Both the position numbers and the translations under genes were made by a program. This document shows, one piece after another, positions 53,290-62,515 of a stretch of DNA of 64,000 bases. Origin of the DNA: Psychromonas sp. Urea-02u-13 (GTDB lineage: Bacteria > Pseudomonadota > Gammaproteobacteria > Enterobacterales > Psychromonadaceae); NCBI RefSeq assembly GCF_002835995.1, contig NZ_PJBZ01000069.1:1-64000 (forward strand), given 5' to 3'. Numbering within the stretch: the first letter of the stretch is position 1; every line of letters begins with the position of its first letter. The notes under the pieces are model-generated. The model was given only the letters and a program-made list of their open reading frames with translations, had not been told where the DNA came from and made no database searches.

Positions 53290-53827
53290 ATGAAAAATTT
53301 AAGCAAAAAAATCAAACCTCTGTTGATATTGTTTAGCCTATTTATCATCACTGCTTGTAGTAGCCCCAATATTAATGATTACAGTAATAGCGCGCCTGAT
53401 TTTGATGTAATGAATTATTTTAGTGGCGAATTAGAAGCCAAAGGGGTGGTCATTAATCGTAGTGGTTTAGTGACGAGACGATTTAGCGTAAAAATGCTCG
53501 GTACGCTTGAGGGAAATAAACTAACGCTTGAAGAGTGGTTTATTTTTGATGACGGAGAGAAAACCGAGCGTACTTGGGTGATTAGTCAACTCAGTGAGGG
53601 TCAATATACTGGCCGTGCGGGTGATATCGTAGGCACGGCAGAGGGGGAAAGTCAGGGCATTACGCTGGCATTATGAAATGGATTTAACGGTAGAGGGGAG
53701 CACTTATCGCGTTTTATTTGATGACTGGTTATACCTTATCGATGAAAGCCATGTGATTAATCGTAGTGTTATCAAAAAGTGGGGTTTAGAAGTGGGTGAA
53801 GTTATATTATCAATACAAAAAATATAA
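53290..53827 (+). pseudogene. DUF3833 lipoprotein, frameshifted
   Basis: The frame from 53290 has a lipoprotein signal (LLILFSLFIITACSS) and the DUF3833 features DFDVMNYFSGELEAKGVVIN and FIFDDGEKTERTWVI, then stops at 53676. The expected C-terminus follows in another frame: ALRWHYEMDLTVEGSTYRVL, FDDWLYLIDESHVINRSVIK, KWGLEVGEVIL, ending at 53827. The junction near 53655 (GGCATT/GCATTA) suggests a small deletion between short repeats. Function of the intact family is unknown; it is conserved at the end of ChrR-type operons. Confidence 0.85.
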
Positions 53828-53855
53828 AATAAAAAGTAGCGATAATACTTCAGTT

Positions 53856-53890
53856 AAAAGGCCTTAGTGGAAACACTAGGGCCTTTTTTT
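53856..53890 (+). terminator. Rho-independent terminator of the chrR operon
   Basis: AAAAGGCC-TTAGTG (53856-53869), loop GAAA, CACTA-GGGCC and a run of seven T. Strong. Confidence 0.93.
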
Positions 53891-53923
53891 ATCTGTTCAC
53901 TCTTATTGATTCACTAAAGAGCA

Positions 53924-53992
53924 TTAACCTCTTAACCTCTTAACCTCTTAACCTTTTAACCTCTTAACCTCTTAACCTTTTAACCTCTTAAC
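53924..53992. repeat. 8-bp tandem repeat (TTAACCTC)n
   Basis: About nine units of TTAACCTC with occasional C-to-T change (TTAACCTT). The last units overlap the stop codon of gltS (reverse strand). Confidence 0.93.
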
Positions 53993-55115
53993 CGATAAAG
54001 GCAATGTATCCCTGTAAGATAACAAGGTTAGTAATATCGATGAAAAAAGCGCCAACAATTGGCACGACCATAAAGGCTTGCGGTGAAGGACCGTTACGTG
54101 AGACCAGTGCGCCCATGTTCATTACCGCGGTGGGTGTTGCACCCATACCAAACCCACCGTGACCACCGTCCATTACGGCTGCATCGTAGGTACTTCCCAT
54201 AAGACGGAAAGTAATAAAGTAGGTAAACAGGCCCAGTACAAGGGTTTGGCAAAGTAGGATGATTAATAACGGTATCGCTAAATCAAAAATCTCCCATAAC
54301 TTCAAACTCATTAATGCCATCGATAAAAACAGCGCTAAAGAGACGGTGCCTAAAATATCAACGGTTTCTGCATTTACTTTGTAAAGCTTGATCGACTCCG
54401 TCACGTTAGTGATTACTACGCCGATGAATGACGCATAAACAGGGTTTCCGTTGTTTTTTTGGCGGTGACTCGGTCTTCTTCTAATTGGTTATAAGTGACG
54501 AGTTCTGGGTGTGTATCGTGATAATTTTCCCCTTTACCAAATTCTGATTCAAGGTTGTTTTTATTGATTAATTGCTGTGCAACGGGGCCACCGATGAGGC
54601 CACCCATGACTAAACCAAAGGTCGCAGCAGCCATGGCAAACTCTAATGTTTGTAAACCATAATCATCATTAAAGGTTTGTGCCCAAGCTGCCCCCGTACC
54701 ATGCCCGATAAAGTAATAGAGCCTGCAATCAAGCCTAATAAGGGATCTAATCCTAACGCAGTGGCGAGTGCCACACCGACACCATTTTGAATGACGATAT
54801 AAAAACTCACGATACCTAAAAAACAAATACTTTTTTACCGCCTTGGGCTAATAATTTGAAGCTTGCTGCGAGTCCAATGGTACTAAAAAAGAGCAACATA
54901 AAGGTTTCTTGAAGGGGAAGATTAAAGTTAACTGTGATGCCATTTTGATATAAAACGGTAATTAATATCGCAATTGCTAGACCGCCTAGAATCGGTTCTG
55001 GAATGTTGAACTTAGCTGATTTTGGGCTCAGGGAGTTAATTAATCGGCCAATAAACAACACTAAAATCGCAGTGATTAAAGATTCTGTTACACCAATATC
55101 AATGATAGTTTGCAT
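53988..55115 (-). pseudogene. gltS: Sodium/glutamate symporter GltS, multiply frameshifted
   Basis: Three reverse-strand frames together encode GltS. The N-terminal piece (54816-55115: MQTIIDIGVTESLITAILVL, FNIPEPILGGLAIA) ends at GGKKVFVF. The next should be FYIVIQNGVGVALATALGLD; the break is the A6 run at 54818-54823. A second break near 54705 separates LLGLIAGSITL from GHGTGAAWAQTF. A third near 54440 separates KKTTET from VYASFIGVVITNVTES, after which the C-terminal piece (53988-54404) has GGHGGFGMGATPTAVMNMGA. At least three indels in 376 codons: a pseudogene or error-rich sequence. Confidence 0.9.
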
Positions 55116-55187
55116 AGTTTTTCCAAGTTAAAGTGCTTGAATTGCTGTCGCAATAAAATGATTTATGATGCGCTAAATCGCCAATGT

Positions 55188-55220
55188 TTGCAAAATTTGC
55201 AAAATTTGCAAAATTTGCAA
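55188..55220. repeat. 9-bp tandem repeat (TTGCAAAAT)n
   Basis: Nearly four copies of TTGCAAAAT (55188, 55197, 55206, 55215) in the spacer between gltS and the small membrane gene. It may affect the spacing of promoter elements. Confidence 0.93.
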
Positions 55221-55283
55221 CATTGGTATCAATTATGCAAATTTTTTAAAGCATAGGTTAAGTTGTCGAATGAGGAGAATATT

Positions 55284-55496
55284 ATGTTAAAAAACAGTAA
55301 CGTTCATCAAATCGACCGCGTTGTTATTGCAACGATTGGTTTATTGAGCATTTTAAGTGAAGGTTGGTTGTCCGATGGTCTACTCATGGCCTCAATGTTA
55401 CTGTGGTTATGGTTGCCCGAGTGGGAAGCAAAATTATTGCTATTGTTTAAAATATACGTCAATAAAAAGCGTAATAAGTCGGAAAAAGTGAATTAA
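55284..55496 (+). CDS. Small hydrophobic protein, unknown
   Basis: 70 residues from the ATG at 55284, chosen because GAGGAG lies 7-12 bp upstream; the frame opens at 55263. The sequence has a central hydrophobic stretch (VVIATIGLLSILSEGWLS, GLLMASMLLWLWLPEWEAKL) and a basic C-terminus (KIYVNKKRNKSEK), fitting a one- or two-helix inner-membrane protein. No family recognised. Divergent from gltS. Confidence 0.65.
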   Translation: MLKNSNVHQIDRVVIATIGLLSILSEGWLSDGLLMASMLLWLWLPEWEAKLLLLFKIYVNKKRNKSEKVN

Positions 55497-55767
55497 TATT
55501 CACATTTAACTTGCCTTTAAGTGACTGATGTTGCTGTTTTGTGTGTTTTATGTTCCCTTTTGTCATTCATTTGACATAAAAAAAAGATGGTTTTGTAATG
55601 TTTAGCTGAAGTTTTGACCACCCCGCCTAGTGTAACAAGCGATTAACATCTTCCTGCCCCTGCTTAAAATAAGAAAATTGGATTTTATGCATCTAAAACG
55701 TTAGAATACGGCCAAAATTACGCCTGTGTTACGCTTGTTATGTAGGTTTATTTCGATGGAATAGTGT

Positions 55768-55896
55768 ATGAGCCCTGTACTTATAGGGATGCTGTGCGCC
55801 TTGTTTATTGATGGGAATGCTGATGATTTGGAGGTTTTACCTCTGAAAAATTTACTTTCCAATAACAAAACTAAAAATGAAACGCCTGTTTTTTAA
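55768..55896 (+). CDS. Possible short ORF upstream of gltB
   Basis: 42 codons (MSPVLIGMLCALFIDGNADD, then LEVLPLKNLLSNNKTKNET). A weak ribosome-binding site (TGGAA) precedes the ATG. It might be a small protein or leader, or a chance frame. The rest of the 490 bp before gltB shows no gene. Confidence 0.25.
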   Translation: MSPVLIGMLCALFIDGNADDLEVLPLKNLLSNNKTKNETPVF

Positions 55897-55988
55897 TTTA
55901 TTCACTAAATAAGATAATGCACTTCGAAAACATTAGAACTGAAATAGTAGTACAAATTGCTATTATTTTATCTTGTAAGGACATGTTT

Positions 55989-58900
55989 ATGACTAATATA
56001 GAGCAAAACGCTCAAGGCCTTTATGTGCCAGAACTGGAACATGATGCTTGTGGCATCGGTTTCGTGGCACATTTGAAGAATAGTAAATCACACGCAATTG
56101 TGACTCAAGCATTAGATATGCTTGCGCGCATGGAGCATCGTGGCGGTCAGGGTTGCGATCCTTGCAGCGGTGACGGTGCTGGTATCTTGTTACAAAAACC
56201 GCATGAGTTTTTAGTAACTGAAGCATTAAAAGTTGGGATTACATTACCTAAGTTTGATCAATATGCTGTTGGTACAGTGTTATTTCCCCAAGATGAAAAT
56301 CGACGTAAAGAGTGCCGTGAAATTTTAGCACGCACTGCTGAACGTATAGGTCTTGAAGTGATTGGTTACCGTATTCTTCCTACAGATAACTCAATGATCG
56401 GTGCTGATCCGTTGAGTACTGAACCGCAGTTCGAACATTTGTTCGTGACCGGTGGAACAGATATGGACCCGGCAGTATTAGAGCGTAAAGCATTTATTTT
56501 ACGTAACTACGCAACACGCATTTGTTTACAGTCTGTAGCGGGTATCGAAGATAACTTCTATATCAATACATTCTCGTACAAAACAATTGTTTACAAAGGT
56601 CAGTTAACGACTGAACAAGTACCGCAATACTTCCTAGATTTACAAAATCCAGGCATGGTAACGGCACTGGCATTAGTTCACTCTCGTTTCTCAACAAATA
56701 CTTTCCCTCGCTGGCGTTTAGCGCAACCTTTCCGTTACATTGCGCACAACGGCGAAATCAATACAGTACGCGGTAATATCAACTGGATGAAAGCACGTGA
56801 AGCGTTGCTTGAAGCTGAATTCTTCACACGTGAAGAGTTAGATATGTTGATGCCTATTTGTACTGAAGGTATGTCTGATTCTGCAAGCTTTGATATGGCA
56901 TTAGAACTTTTAGTTCTTTCTGGCCGTAGTCTTCCTCATTCTCTAATGATGATGATTCCTGAAGCTTGGCAAGAAAATAAAGCGATGGAACCAAAACGTC
57001 GTGCATTCTACCAATACCACGCAAACATTATGGAACCATGGGATGGCCCAGCTTCTGTATGTTTCACCGATGGTGTACAAGTGGGTGCAACACTTGACCG
57101 TAACGGTCTACGTCCATCTCGTTACTGTGTAACAAACGATGACTTCCTAATCATGGCATCTGAATCTGGTGTTGTTGATATTGCGCCTGAAAACATTAAG
57201 TTACGTGGCCGTTTACAACCAGGTCGTATCTTTGTTGCCGATTTAGAGCAAGGTCGTATCATCTCTGATGATGAAGTGAAAAATAGCATTGCTAGCCAAC
57301 AGCCGTATGAAAAATGGTTAACTGATAATCAAGTTAAACTTGAAGAACAACCGGCTGCACTTGAGCGTAATATTCAACCAAATGATGGCCAGTTATTACG
57401 TCGCCTACAAACATTTGGCGTGACCTCTGAAGAGATCAATGAAATTGTATTACCAATGTTCCGTGATGGTAAAGAGCCACTTGGCGCAATGGGTGTGGAT
57501 TGGCCTCTGGCTGTTCTATCTCATCAATCACAACATTTGTCGCATTACTTTAAACAGTTGTTTGCACAAGTAACTAACCCGCCAATCGATCCAATTCGTG
57601 AACGCATGGTTATGTCACTAAACACTTACTTAGGTAAAGATCAGAACTTGTTGTCTGAAACACCTGAGCATTGTCATAAAGTTGAACTTGAGTCGCCAGT
57701 ATTAAGCAATGCTGAACTTGAGAAAATCAACGCGTTAGATGATAAACATCTACAAGCAAAAACGTTAGATACGTTATTTAGAGCCAACGGTAAAACCGGT
57801 AAACTAGATAAATCAATCAAACGTATTTGTCGTTACGCAGAAGATGCAATTAACGATGGTTACTCAATCATCATTCTTTCTGACCGTAATGCAACGTCTG
57901 ATCACGCGCCAATTCCTTCAATGTTAATTACCGGTGCTGTTCACCATTACTTAATTAAGAAAGGCTTACGTGCTTTATGTGACATCGTTGTTGAAACAGG
58001 TGACGTGCGCGAAACACATCACTTCGCAACCGTTATTGGTTACGGTGCTTCTGCGGTAAACGCATACCTAATCGAAGAAATGGTTGTTGATCTACAAGCG
58101 AAGAAACGTCTACCTGCTGATAAAACAGTGGCAGAGTTATTTGCGACTTACAAAGGTGCTATCGACGCGGGTCTATTGAAGATCTTCTCGAAAATGGGTA
58201 TCTCGACTATTCAGTCGTACCAAGGTGCACAAATCTTTGAAGCGCTGGGCGTAAGTAAAAAAGTAGTTGATGCTTACTTCACCGGTACTGTGACACGTAT
58301 TCAAGGTCTATCGATTGATGATATCGCTGCTGAAGCGACTATTCGTCATCGTTACGCTTACCCATTACGCGAAGTACCAGTAACACGTTTAGATGTTGGT
58401 GGTGTTTACCAGTGGAAACAACGTGGTGAAAAACATCTTTGGAACCCTAAGACGATCTCTTTATTACAAGAGTCGACGCGTAACAAAAATTACGCGCAGT
58501 TCAAAGAATACGCAAATGAAGTTGATGCACAGGGTGAAAACGCGGCAACACTACGTAGTCAGTTTGAATTTGTACCAAAAGCATCGGGTCCAATCTCAAT
58601 TGATGATGTAGAGCCAGCTGAAAAAATATTAAAACGTTTTGCAACGGGTGCAATGTCATTCGGTTCTATCTCGCACGAAGCTCACTCAACGCTTGCTATT
58701 GCGATGAACCGCATCGGCGCAAAATCAAACTCTGGTGAAGGTGGTGAAGATCCAGCTCGTTTCTTACCAAAAGAAAACGGTGACTGGGAACGCTCTGCAA
58801 TCAAACAGGTTGCATCAGGTCGTTTCGGTGTAACGTCATACTACCTAACTAACGCAGCTGAAATCCAAATCAAAATGGCTCAAGGCGCGAAACCAGGTGA

Positions 58901-60506
58901 AGGTGGTCAATTACCAGGTCACAAAGTTGATGACTGGATTGGTCGTACACGTCACTCTACTCCTGGCGTAGGTCTGATTTCACCGCCACCGCATCATGAT
59001 ATTTACTCAATCGAAGATTTAGCACAGCTAATCTACGATCTGAAAAACGCGAATCGCGCTGGCCGTGTTAACGTTAAATTAGTATCAGAAGCGGGTGTAG
59101 GTACAATCGCATCAGGTGTTGCTAAAGCAAAAGCTGACGTTATCTTAATCGCTGGTTTTGACGGCGGTACAGGTGCATCACCTTTATCTTCAATTCGTCA
59201 TGCGGGTTTACCGTGGGAATTAGGTCTAGCTGAAGCTCACCAAACGCTAATGAAAAACGGTCTACGTAATCGTATCGTTTTACAAGCTGATGGTCAGATG
59301 AAAACACCACGTGATTTAACTATCGCAGCACTTCTTGGTTCTGAAGAGTGGGGCGTAGCAACAGCCGCACTTATTGTTGAAGGCTGTATCATGATGCGTA
59401 AGTGTCATTTGAATACCTGTCCTGTTGGTATCGCAACACAAAACAAAACATTACGTGAACGTTTTGACGGTCGTGTTGATGATGTTGTTACCTTCTTTGG
59501 TTACATGGTTCAAGGCATGCGTGAAAACATGGCGATGTTAGGTTATGCAACAATCACTGAAATGGTTGGTCAAACGCAAAATCTAAAAGTACGTGAAGAT
59601 ATCAAGCACTGGAAATACAAAAATCTAGACTTGAGCACCATCTTATTCAAGCAACAAGGTAAAGCGGAAGACGGTATGTTTAACCAAACAACCCAAAACC
59701 ATAACCTTGAAGCTGTATTAGATAGACAGCTTATCGAGCTTGCTAAACCTGCACTTGAAAACGGTGAAGCGGTATCGGGCGAGTTCCCTATCCTAAATAC
59801 TGACCGTTCTTGTGGCACCATGCTTTCTAACGAAATCTCTAAGGTGTACAACGACGATGGTTTACCACAACCGATGAAAGTTAAATTCACCGGTTCTGCG
59901 GGTCAATCATTTGGTTGTTTCCTTGCAAAAGGTGTTGAATTTACGGTTGAAGGTGACGCGAACGATTACTGGGGTAAAGGTTTATCTGGCGGTCAAATCG
60001 TCGTTTACCCTCATCGTAATTCAGACATCGTTGCTAAAGACAATATCATTGTGGGTAACGTATGTTTCTACGGTGCAACGTCTGGTGAGTCTTACATTAA
60101 TGGTATGGCTGGCGAACGTTTCTGTGTACGTAACTCGGGCGCAGAAGTGGTTGTAGAAGGTCTTGGTGATCACGGTTGTGAATATATGACTGGCGGCATC
60201 ATGATTAACTTAGGTACGACGGGTCGTAACTTTGCTGCCGGTATGAGTGGCGGTGTTGCTTACATTTGGGACGAAGATGATTCTTTTGAAGCAAGCTGTA
60301 ACATGGAACTTGTTGACCTAGATCCTCTTACTCAAACGGATAGAGACATTATTGTTGCCAAGGTAACAAAACACTTTGAGCTAACTGAATCTAACCTTGC
60401 CGCTGCATTCCTTGTGGATGTTAATGCGAGTTTAGCGAAAATGGTTAAAGTAATGCCGCGCGATTATAAAGCGGTATTAGCGGCACGTGTGAAAGGAGCA
60501 GCATAA
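55989..60506 (+). CDS. gltB: Glutamate synthase (NADPH) large subunit
   Basis: 1505 residues from the ATG at 55989 (AAGGA 7 bp upstream). The frame opens at 55917 and another ATG lies at 55983. The catalytic Cys of the glutamine amidotransferase domain is at ~21 (LEHDACGIGFVAHL), exposed after processing. The synthase domain includes GAMSFGSISHEAHSTLAIAM and GGQLPGHKVDDWIGRTRHST, with the 3Fe-4S cysteines in CIMMRKCHLNTCPVGIATQ. The C-terminal beta-helix has SGAEVVVEGLGDHGCEYMTG. It makes two glutamates from glutamine and 2-oxoglutarate with gltD. The stop overlaps the gltD start (TAATG). Confidence 0.98.
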   Translation: MTNIEQNAQGLYVPELEHDACGIGFVAHLKNSKSHAIVTQALDMLARMEHRGGQGCDPCSGDGAGILLQKPHEFLVTEALKVGITLPKFDQYAVGTVLFPQDENRRKECREILARTAERIGLEVIGYRILPTDNSMIGADPLSTEPQFEHLFVTGGTDMDPAVLERKAFILRNYATRICLQSVAGIEDNFYINTFSYKTIVYKGQLTTEQVPQYFLDLQNPGMVTALALVHSRFSTNTFPRWRLAQPFRYIAHNGEINTVRGNINWMKAREALLEAEFFTREELDMLMPICTEGMSDSASFDMALELLVLSGRSLPHSLMMMIPEAWQENKAMEPKRRAFYQYHANIMEPWDGPASVCFTDGVQVGATLDRNGLRPSRYCVTNDDFLIMASESGVVDIAPENIKLRGRLQPGRIFVADLEQGRIISDDEVKNSIASQQPYEKWLTDNQVKLEEQPAALERNIQPNDGQLLRRLQTFGVTSEEINEIVLPMFRDGKEPLGAMGVDWPLAVLSHQSQHLSHYFKQLFAQVTNPPIDPIRERMVMSLNTYLGKDQNLLSETPEHCHKVELESPVLSNAELEKINALDDKHLQAKTLDTLFRANGKTGKLDKSIKRICRYAEDAINDGYSIIILSDRNATSDHAPIPSMLITGAVHHYLIKKGLRALCDIVVETGDVRETHHFATVIGYGASAVNAYLIEEMVVDLQAKKRLPADKTVAELFATYKGAIDAGLLKIFSKMGISTIQSYQGAQIFEALGVSKKVVDAYFTGTVTRIQGLSIDDIAAEATIRHRYAYPLREVPVTRLDVGGVYQWKQRGEKHLWNPKTISLLQESTRNKNYAQFKEYANEVDAQGENAATLRSQFEFVPKASGPISIDDVEPAEKILKRFATGAMSFGSISHEAHSTLAIAMNRIGAKSNSGEGGEDPARFLPKENGDWERSAIKQVASGRFGVTSYYLTNAAEIQIKMAQGAKPGEGGQLPGHKVDDWIGRTRHSTPGVGLISPPPHHDIYSIEDLAQLIYDLKNANRAGRVNVKLVSEAGVGTIASGVAKAKADVILIAGFDGGTGASPLSSIRHAGLPWELGLAEAHQTLMKNGLRNRIVLQADGQMKTPRDLTIAALLGSEEWGVATAALIVEGCIMMRKCHLNTCPVGIATQNKTLRERFDGRVDDVVTFFGYMVQGMRENMAMLGYATITEMVGQTQNLKVREDIKHWKYKNLDLSTILFKQQGKAEDGMFNQTTQNHNLEAVLDRQLIELAKPALENGEAVSGEFPILNTDRSCGTMLSNEISKVYNDDGLPQPMKVKFTGSAGQSFGCFLAKGVEFTVEGDANDYWGKGLSGGQIVVYPHRNSDIVAKDNIIVGNVCFYGATSGESYINGMAGERFCVRNSGAEVVVEGLGDHGCEYMTGGIMINLGTTGRNFAAGMSGGVAYIWDEDDSFEASCNMELVDLDPLTQTDRDIIVAKVTKHFELTESNLAAAFLVDVNASLAKMVKVMPRDYKAVLAARVKGAA

Positions 60507-61975
60507 TGGGGAAGCCTACTGGATTTTTAGAATTAGGTCGTGAATTGCCAGGTAAATTACCGGTTGAAGAGCGTCTAAAAGATAATAAAGAATTCGTACA
60601 AATGGACGAGTTTGGTAAGAAAATTAATGACCAAGCTTCACGTTGTATGGACTGTGGTGTGCCTTTTTGTCACAACGGCTGTCCAATTGGTAACATTATT
60701 CCTGAATTCAATGATGCGGTTTACCGCGACAGCTGGCAGGAAGCTTGGGAAATTCTAAGCTCGACTAACAACTTCCCAGAATTTACGGGTCGTGTTTGTC
60801 CTGCTCCTTGTGAGAGTTCATGTGTACTAGGTATTAACCAAGATCCAATTACTATCTGTAACATCGAGAAAAACATCGTTGAAACAGCATACAAAAATGG
60901 CTACGTTAAACCAAAAATTCCAACTGCTCGTACTGGTAAAACAGTGGCGATCATCGGCTCAGGACCTGCGGGTCTTGCTGCTGCTGAGCAATTAAACTCT
61001 GCGGGTCATACCGTCACAGTTTATGAACGCGACGAGAAAGTGGGCGGTTTATTACGCTTTGGTATCCCAGACTTTAAACTAGGCATGGATGTTATCGATC
61101 GTAAAATCGCGGTAATGGAAGCGGCTGGTATCAAGATGGTTGTTAATGCACACATTGGTGTTGATTTTGACGCAAGTGAGCTACGCAAGCAGTTTGATGT
61201 TGTGGTCTTAACGGGTGGCTCTACAGTACCTCGTGATTTACCAATCCCAGGTCGTGATTTAAAAGGTGTTCATTTTGCAATGGAATTCCTAGGTCAAAAT
61301 AACCGTCGTGCAAACGATATGGATTTAAAGACTGAAGAAATTCACGCTGCTGACGATCACGTTTTAGTTATCGGTGGTGGTGATACGGGTTCTGACTGTG
61401 TGGGTACTTCTAACCGTCACGGTGCAGCTTCTGTATTACAAGTAGAAATCATGCCTGTACCGCCTGAACAGCGTACACAAAATATGCCTTGGCCTTCGTA
61501 CCCAATGATTCTTAAAACCACGACTTCTCATGAAGAAGGCGCAGATCGTAAATGGTCTATTCTAACTAAAGAGTTTATTGGTGATGAAAACGGCAACGTT
61601 AAAGAATTAATCATTGCTGATATCGAATGGGAAAAAGCAGAACCGGGCCAACGTCCGAACTTCAAAGAAATTGAAGGTTCTGTAAGAAGTGTTCCTTGTA
61701 CTAAAGCATTCTTGGCAATGGGTTTCTTACACCCAGAACCAACAGGTGTTTTAGCACAACTAGAAATCGGTTTGGATGAGCGCGGTAACGTTAAAACTAA
61801 CGATTACCAAACAACGCAAGCGGGTATTTTTGCTGCTGGTGATATGCGTACAGGTCAGTCTCTGATCGTTCGTTGTATCAATGAAGGCCGTGAAGCGTCT
61901 CGTGCTGTTGATGCTTACCTAATGGGTAACTCAAACTTAGAAGCAATGGCTGACTCGCTAATGCTATCTAACTAA
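60506..61975 (+). CDS. gltD: Glutamate synthase small subunit
   Basis: 489 residues. The N-terminal 4Fe-4S motif CMDCGVPFCHNGCPIGNIIP, second cysteine set CPAPCESSCVLG, FAD motif GSGPAGLAAAEQLNSAGH and NADPH motif GGGDTGSDCVGTSNRHGA. It supplies electrons from NADPH to GltB. The ATG overlaps the gltB stop. The stop codon is the first part of a 101-bp tandem duplication. Confidence 0.97.
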   Translation: MGKPTGFLELGRELPGKLPVEERLKDNKEFVQMDEFGKKINDQASRCMDCGVPFCHNGCPIGNIIPEFNDAVYRDSWQEAWEILSSTNNFPEFTGRVCPAPCESSCVLGINQDPITICNIEKNIVETAYKNGYVKPKIPTARTGKTVAIIGSGPAGLAAAEQLNSAGHTVTVYERDEKVGGLLRFGIPDFKLGMDVIDRKIAVMEAAGIKMVVNAHIGVDFDASELRKQFDVVVLTGGSTVPRDLPIPGRDLKGVHFAMEFLGQNNRRANDMDLKTEEIHAADDHVLVIGGGDTGSDCVGTSNRHGAASVLQVEIMPVPPEQRTQNMPWPSYPMILKTTTSHEEGADRKWSILTKEFIGDENGNVKELIIADIEWEKAEPGQRPNFKEIEGSVRSVPCTKAFLAMGFLHPEPTGVLAQLEIGLDERGNVKTNDYQTTQAGIFAAGDMRTGQSLIVRCINEGREASRAVDAYLMGNSNLEAMADSLMLSN

Positions 61976-62172
61976 GGATCGGCTTCAAAATTACTTGCGC
62001 TTTTGTTTTCAAAATAGCCAGTCACTTAAGACTTTTTGGAAGCAATTTAGCGCAAGTTATTGTGTAACGATACTAAGGATCGGCTTCAAAATTACTTGCG
62101 CTTTTGTTTTCAAAATAGCCAGTCACTTAAGACTTTTTGGAAGCAATTTAGCGCAAGTTATTGTGTAACGAT
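61971..62172. repeat. 101-bp tandem duplication after gltD
   Basis: ACTAAGGATCGGCTTCAAAA at 61971 recurs at 62072, and the whole 101-bp unit is identical in both copies as far as I can compare. Each copy contains the arms ACTTGCGCT and AGCGCAAGT, about 65 bases apart, able to form a long stem-loop. The gltD stop codon is in the first unit. Confidence 0.93.
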
Positions 62173-62212
62173 ACTAAGTTATTTACGGACTTTAGTTCGT
62201 TAAATAACGACT

Positions 62213-62253
62213 AAAAAAGCCCCTGTTTATTCATTTAAGCAGGGGCTTTTTTT
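62213..62253 (+). terminator. Rho-independent terminator of gltBD
   Basis: AAAAAAGCCCCTG (62213-62225) pairs with CAGGGGCTTTTTT (62240-62252), loop of about 14. It is preceded by a weaker hairpin (GTTATTTACG and its complement, 62179-62209). Confidence 0.95.
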
Positions 62254-62466
62254 ATCGCTTAAGAAAATGATATTAAGCGTTCAGGTGAAAAATCGTTTAA
62301 TAAATAAAACTTAAACTAAACATCTTCACAAATATAAATAGGAGTAAATGTCACTAGATTGTTTTGTTTTTATCACGTTTTCTACTCAGCCTGAGTCACA
62401 TTGCATTATTTTGCCATTCCCTGTAAATTAGCGCCCATAGCTCAATGATTAGTTAGTTAAATACAC

Positions 62467-62495
62467 AAGCCTCTTCCCAAACGGGAGAGGCTTTT
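62467..62495 (+). promoter_or_regulatory. Leader hairpin upstream of the NhaC gene
   Basis: AAGCCTCT-t-CCC (62467-62478), loop AAAC, GGG-AGAGGCTT (62483-62493), then TT. It ends 22 bp before the antiporter ATG. Terminator-like shape in the 5' leader suggests an attenuator or the terminator of an upstream small transcript. Confidence 0.55.
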
Positions 62496-62515
62496 CAATT
62501 TTAAAGGGAAAAATA

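Noticed and set aside
59570-59890. Antisense frame in gltB
   Set aside because: Long overlapping frame within a conserved gene, with no family features. A codon-bias shadow.
62431-62452. tRNA-like sequence GCGCCCATAGCTCAATGATT
   Set aside because: It resembles the 5' acceptor and D-arm of a tRNA-Arg, but there is no anticodon arm, T-arm or matching 3' acceptor, so no tRNA is called.
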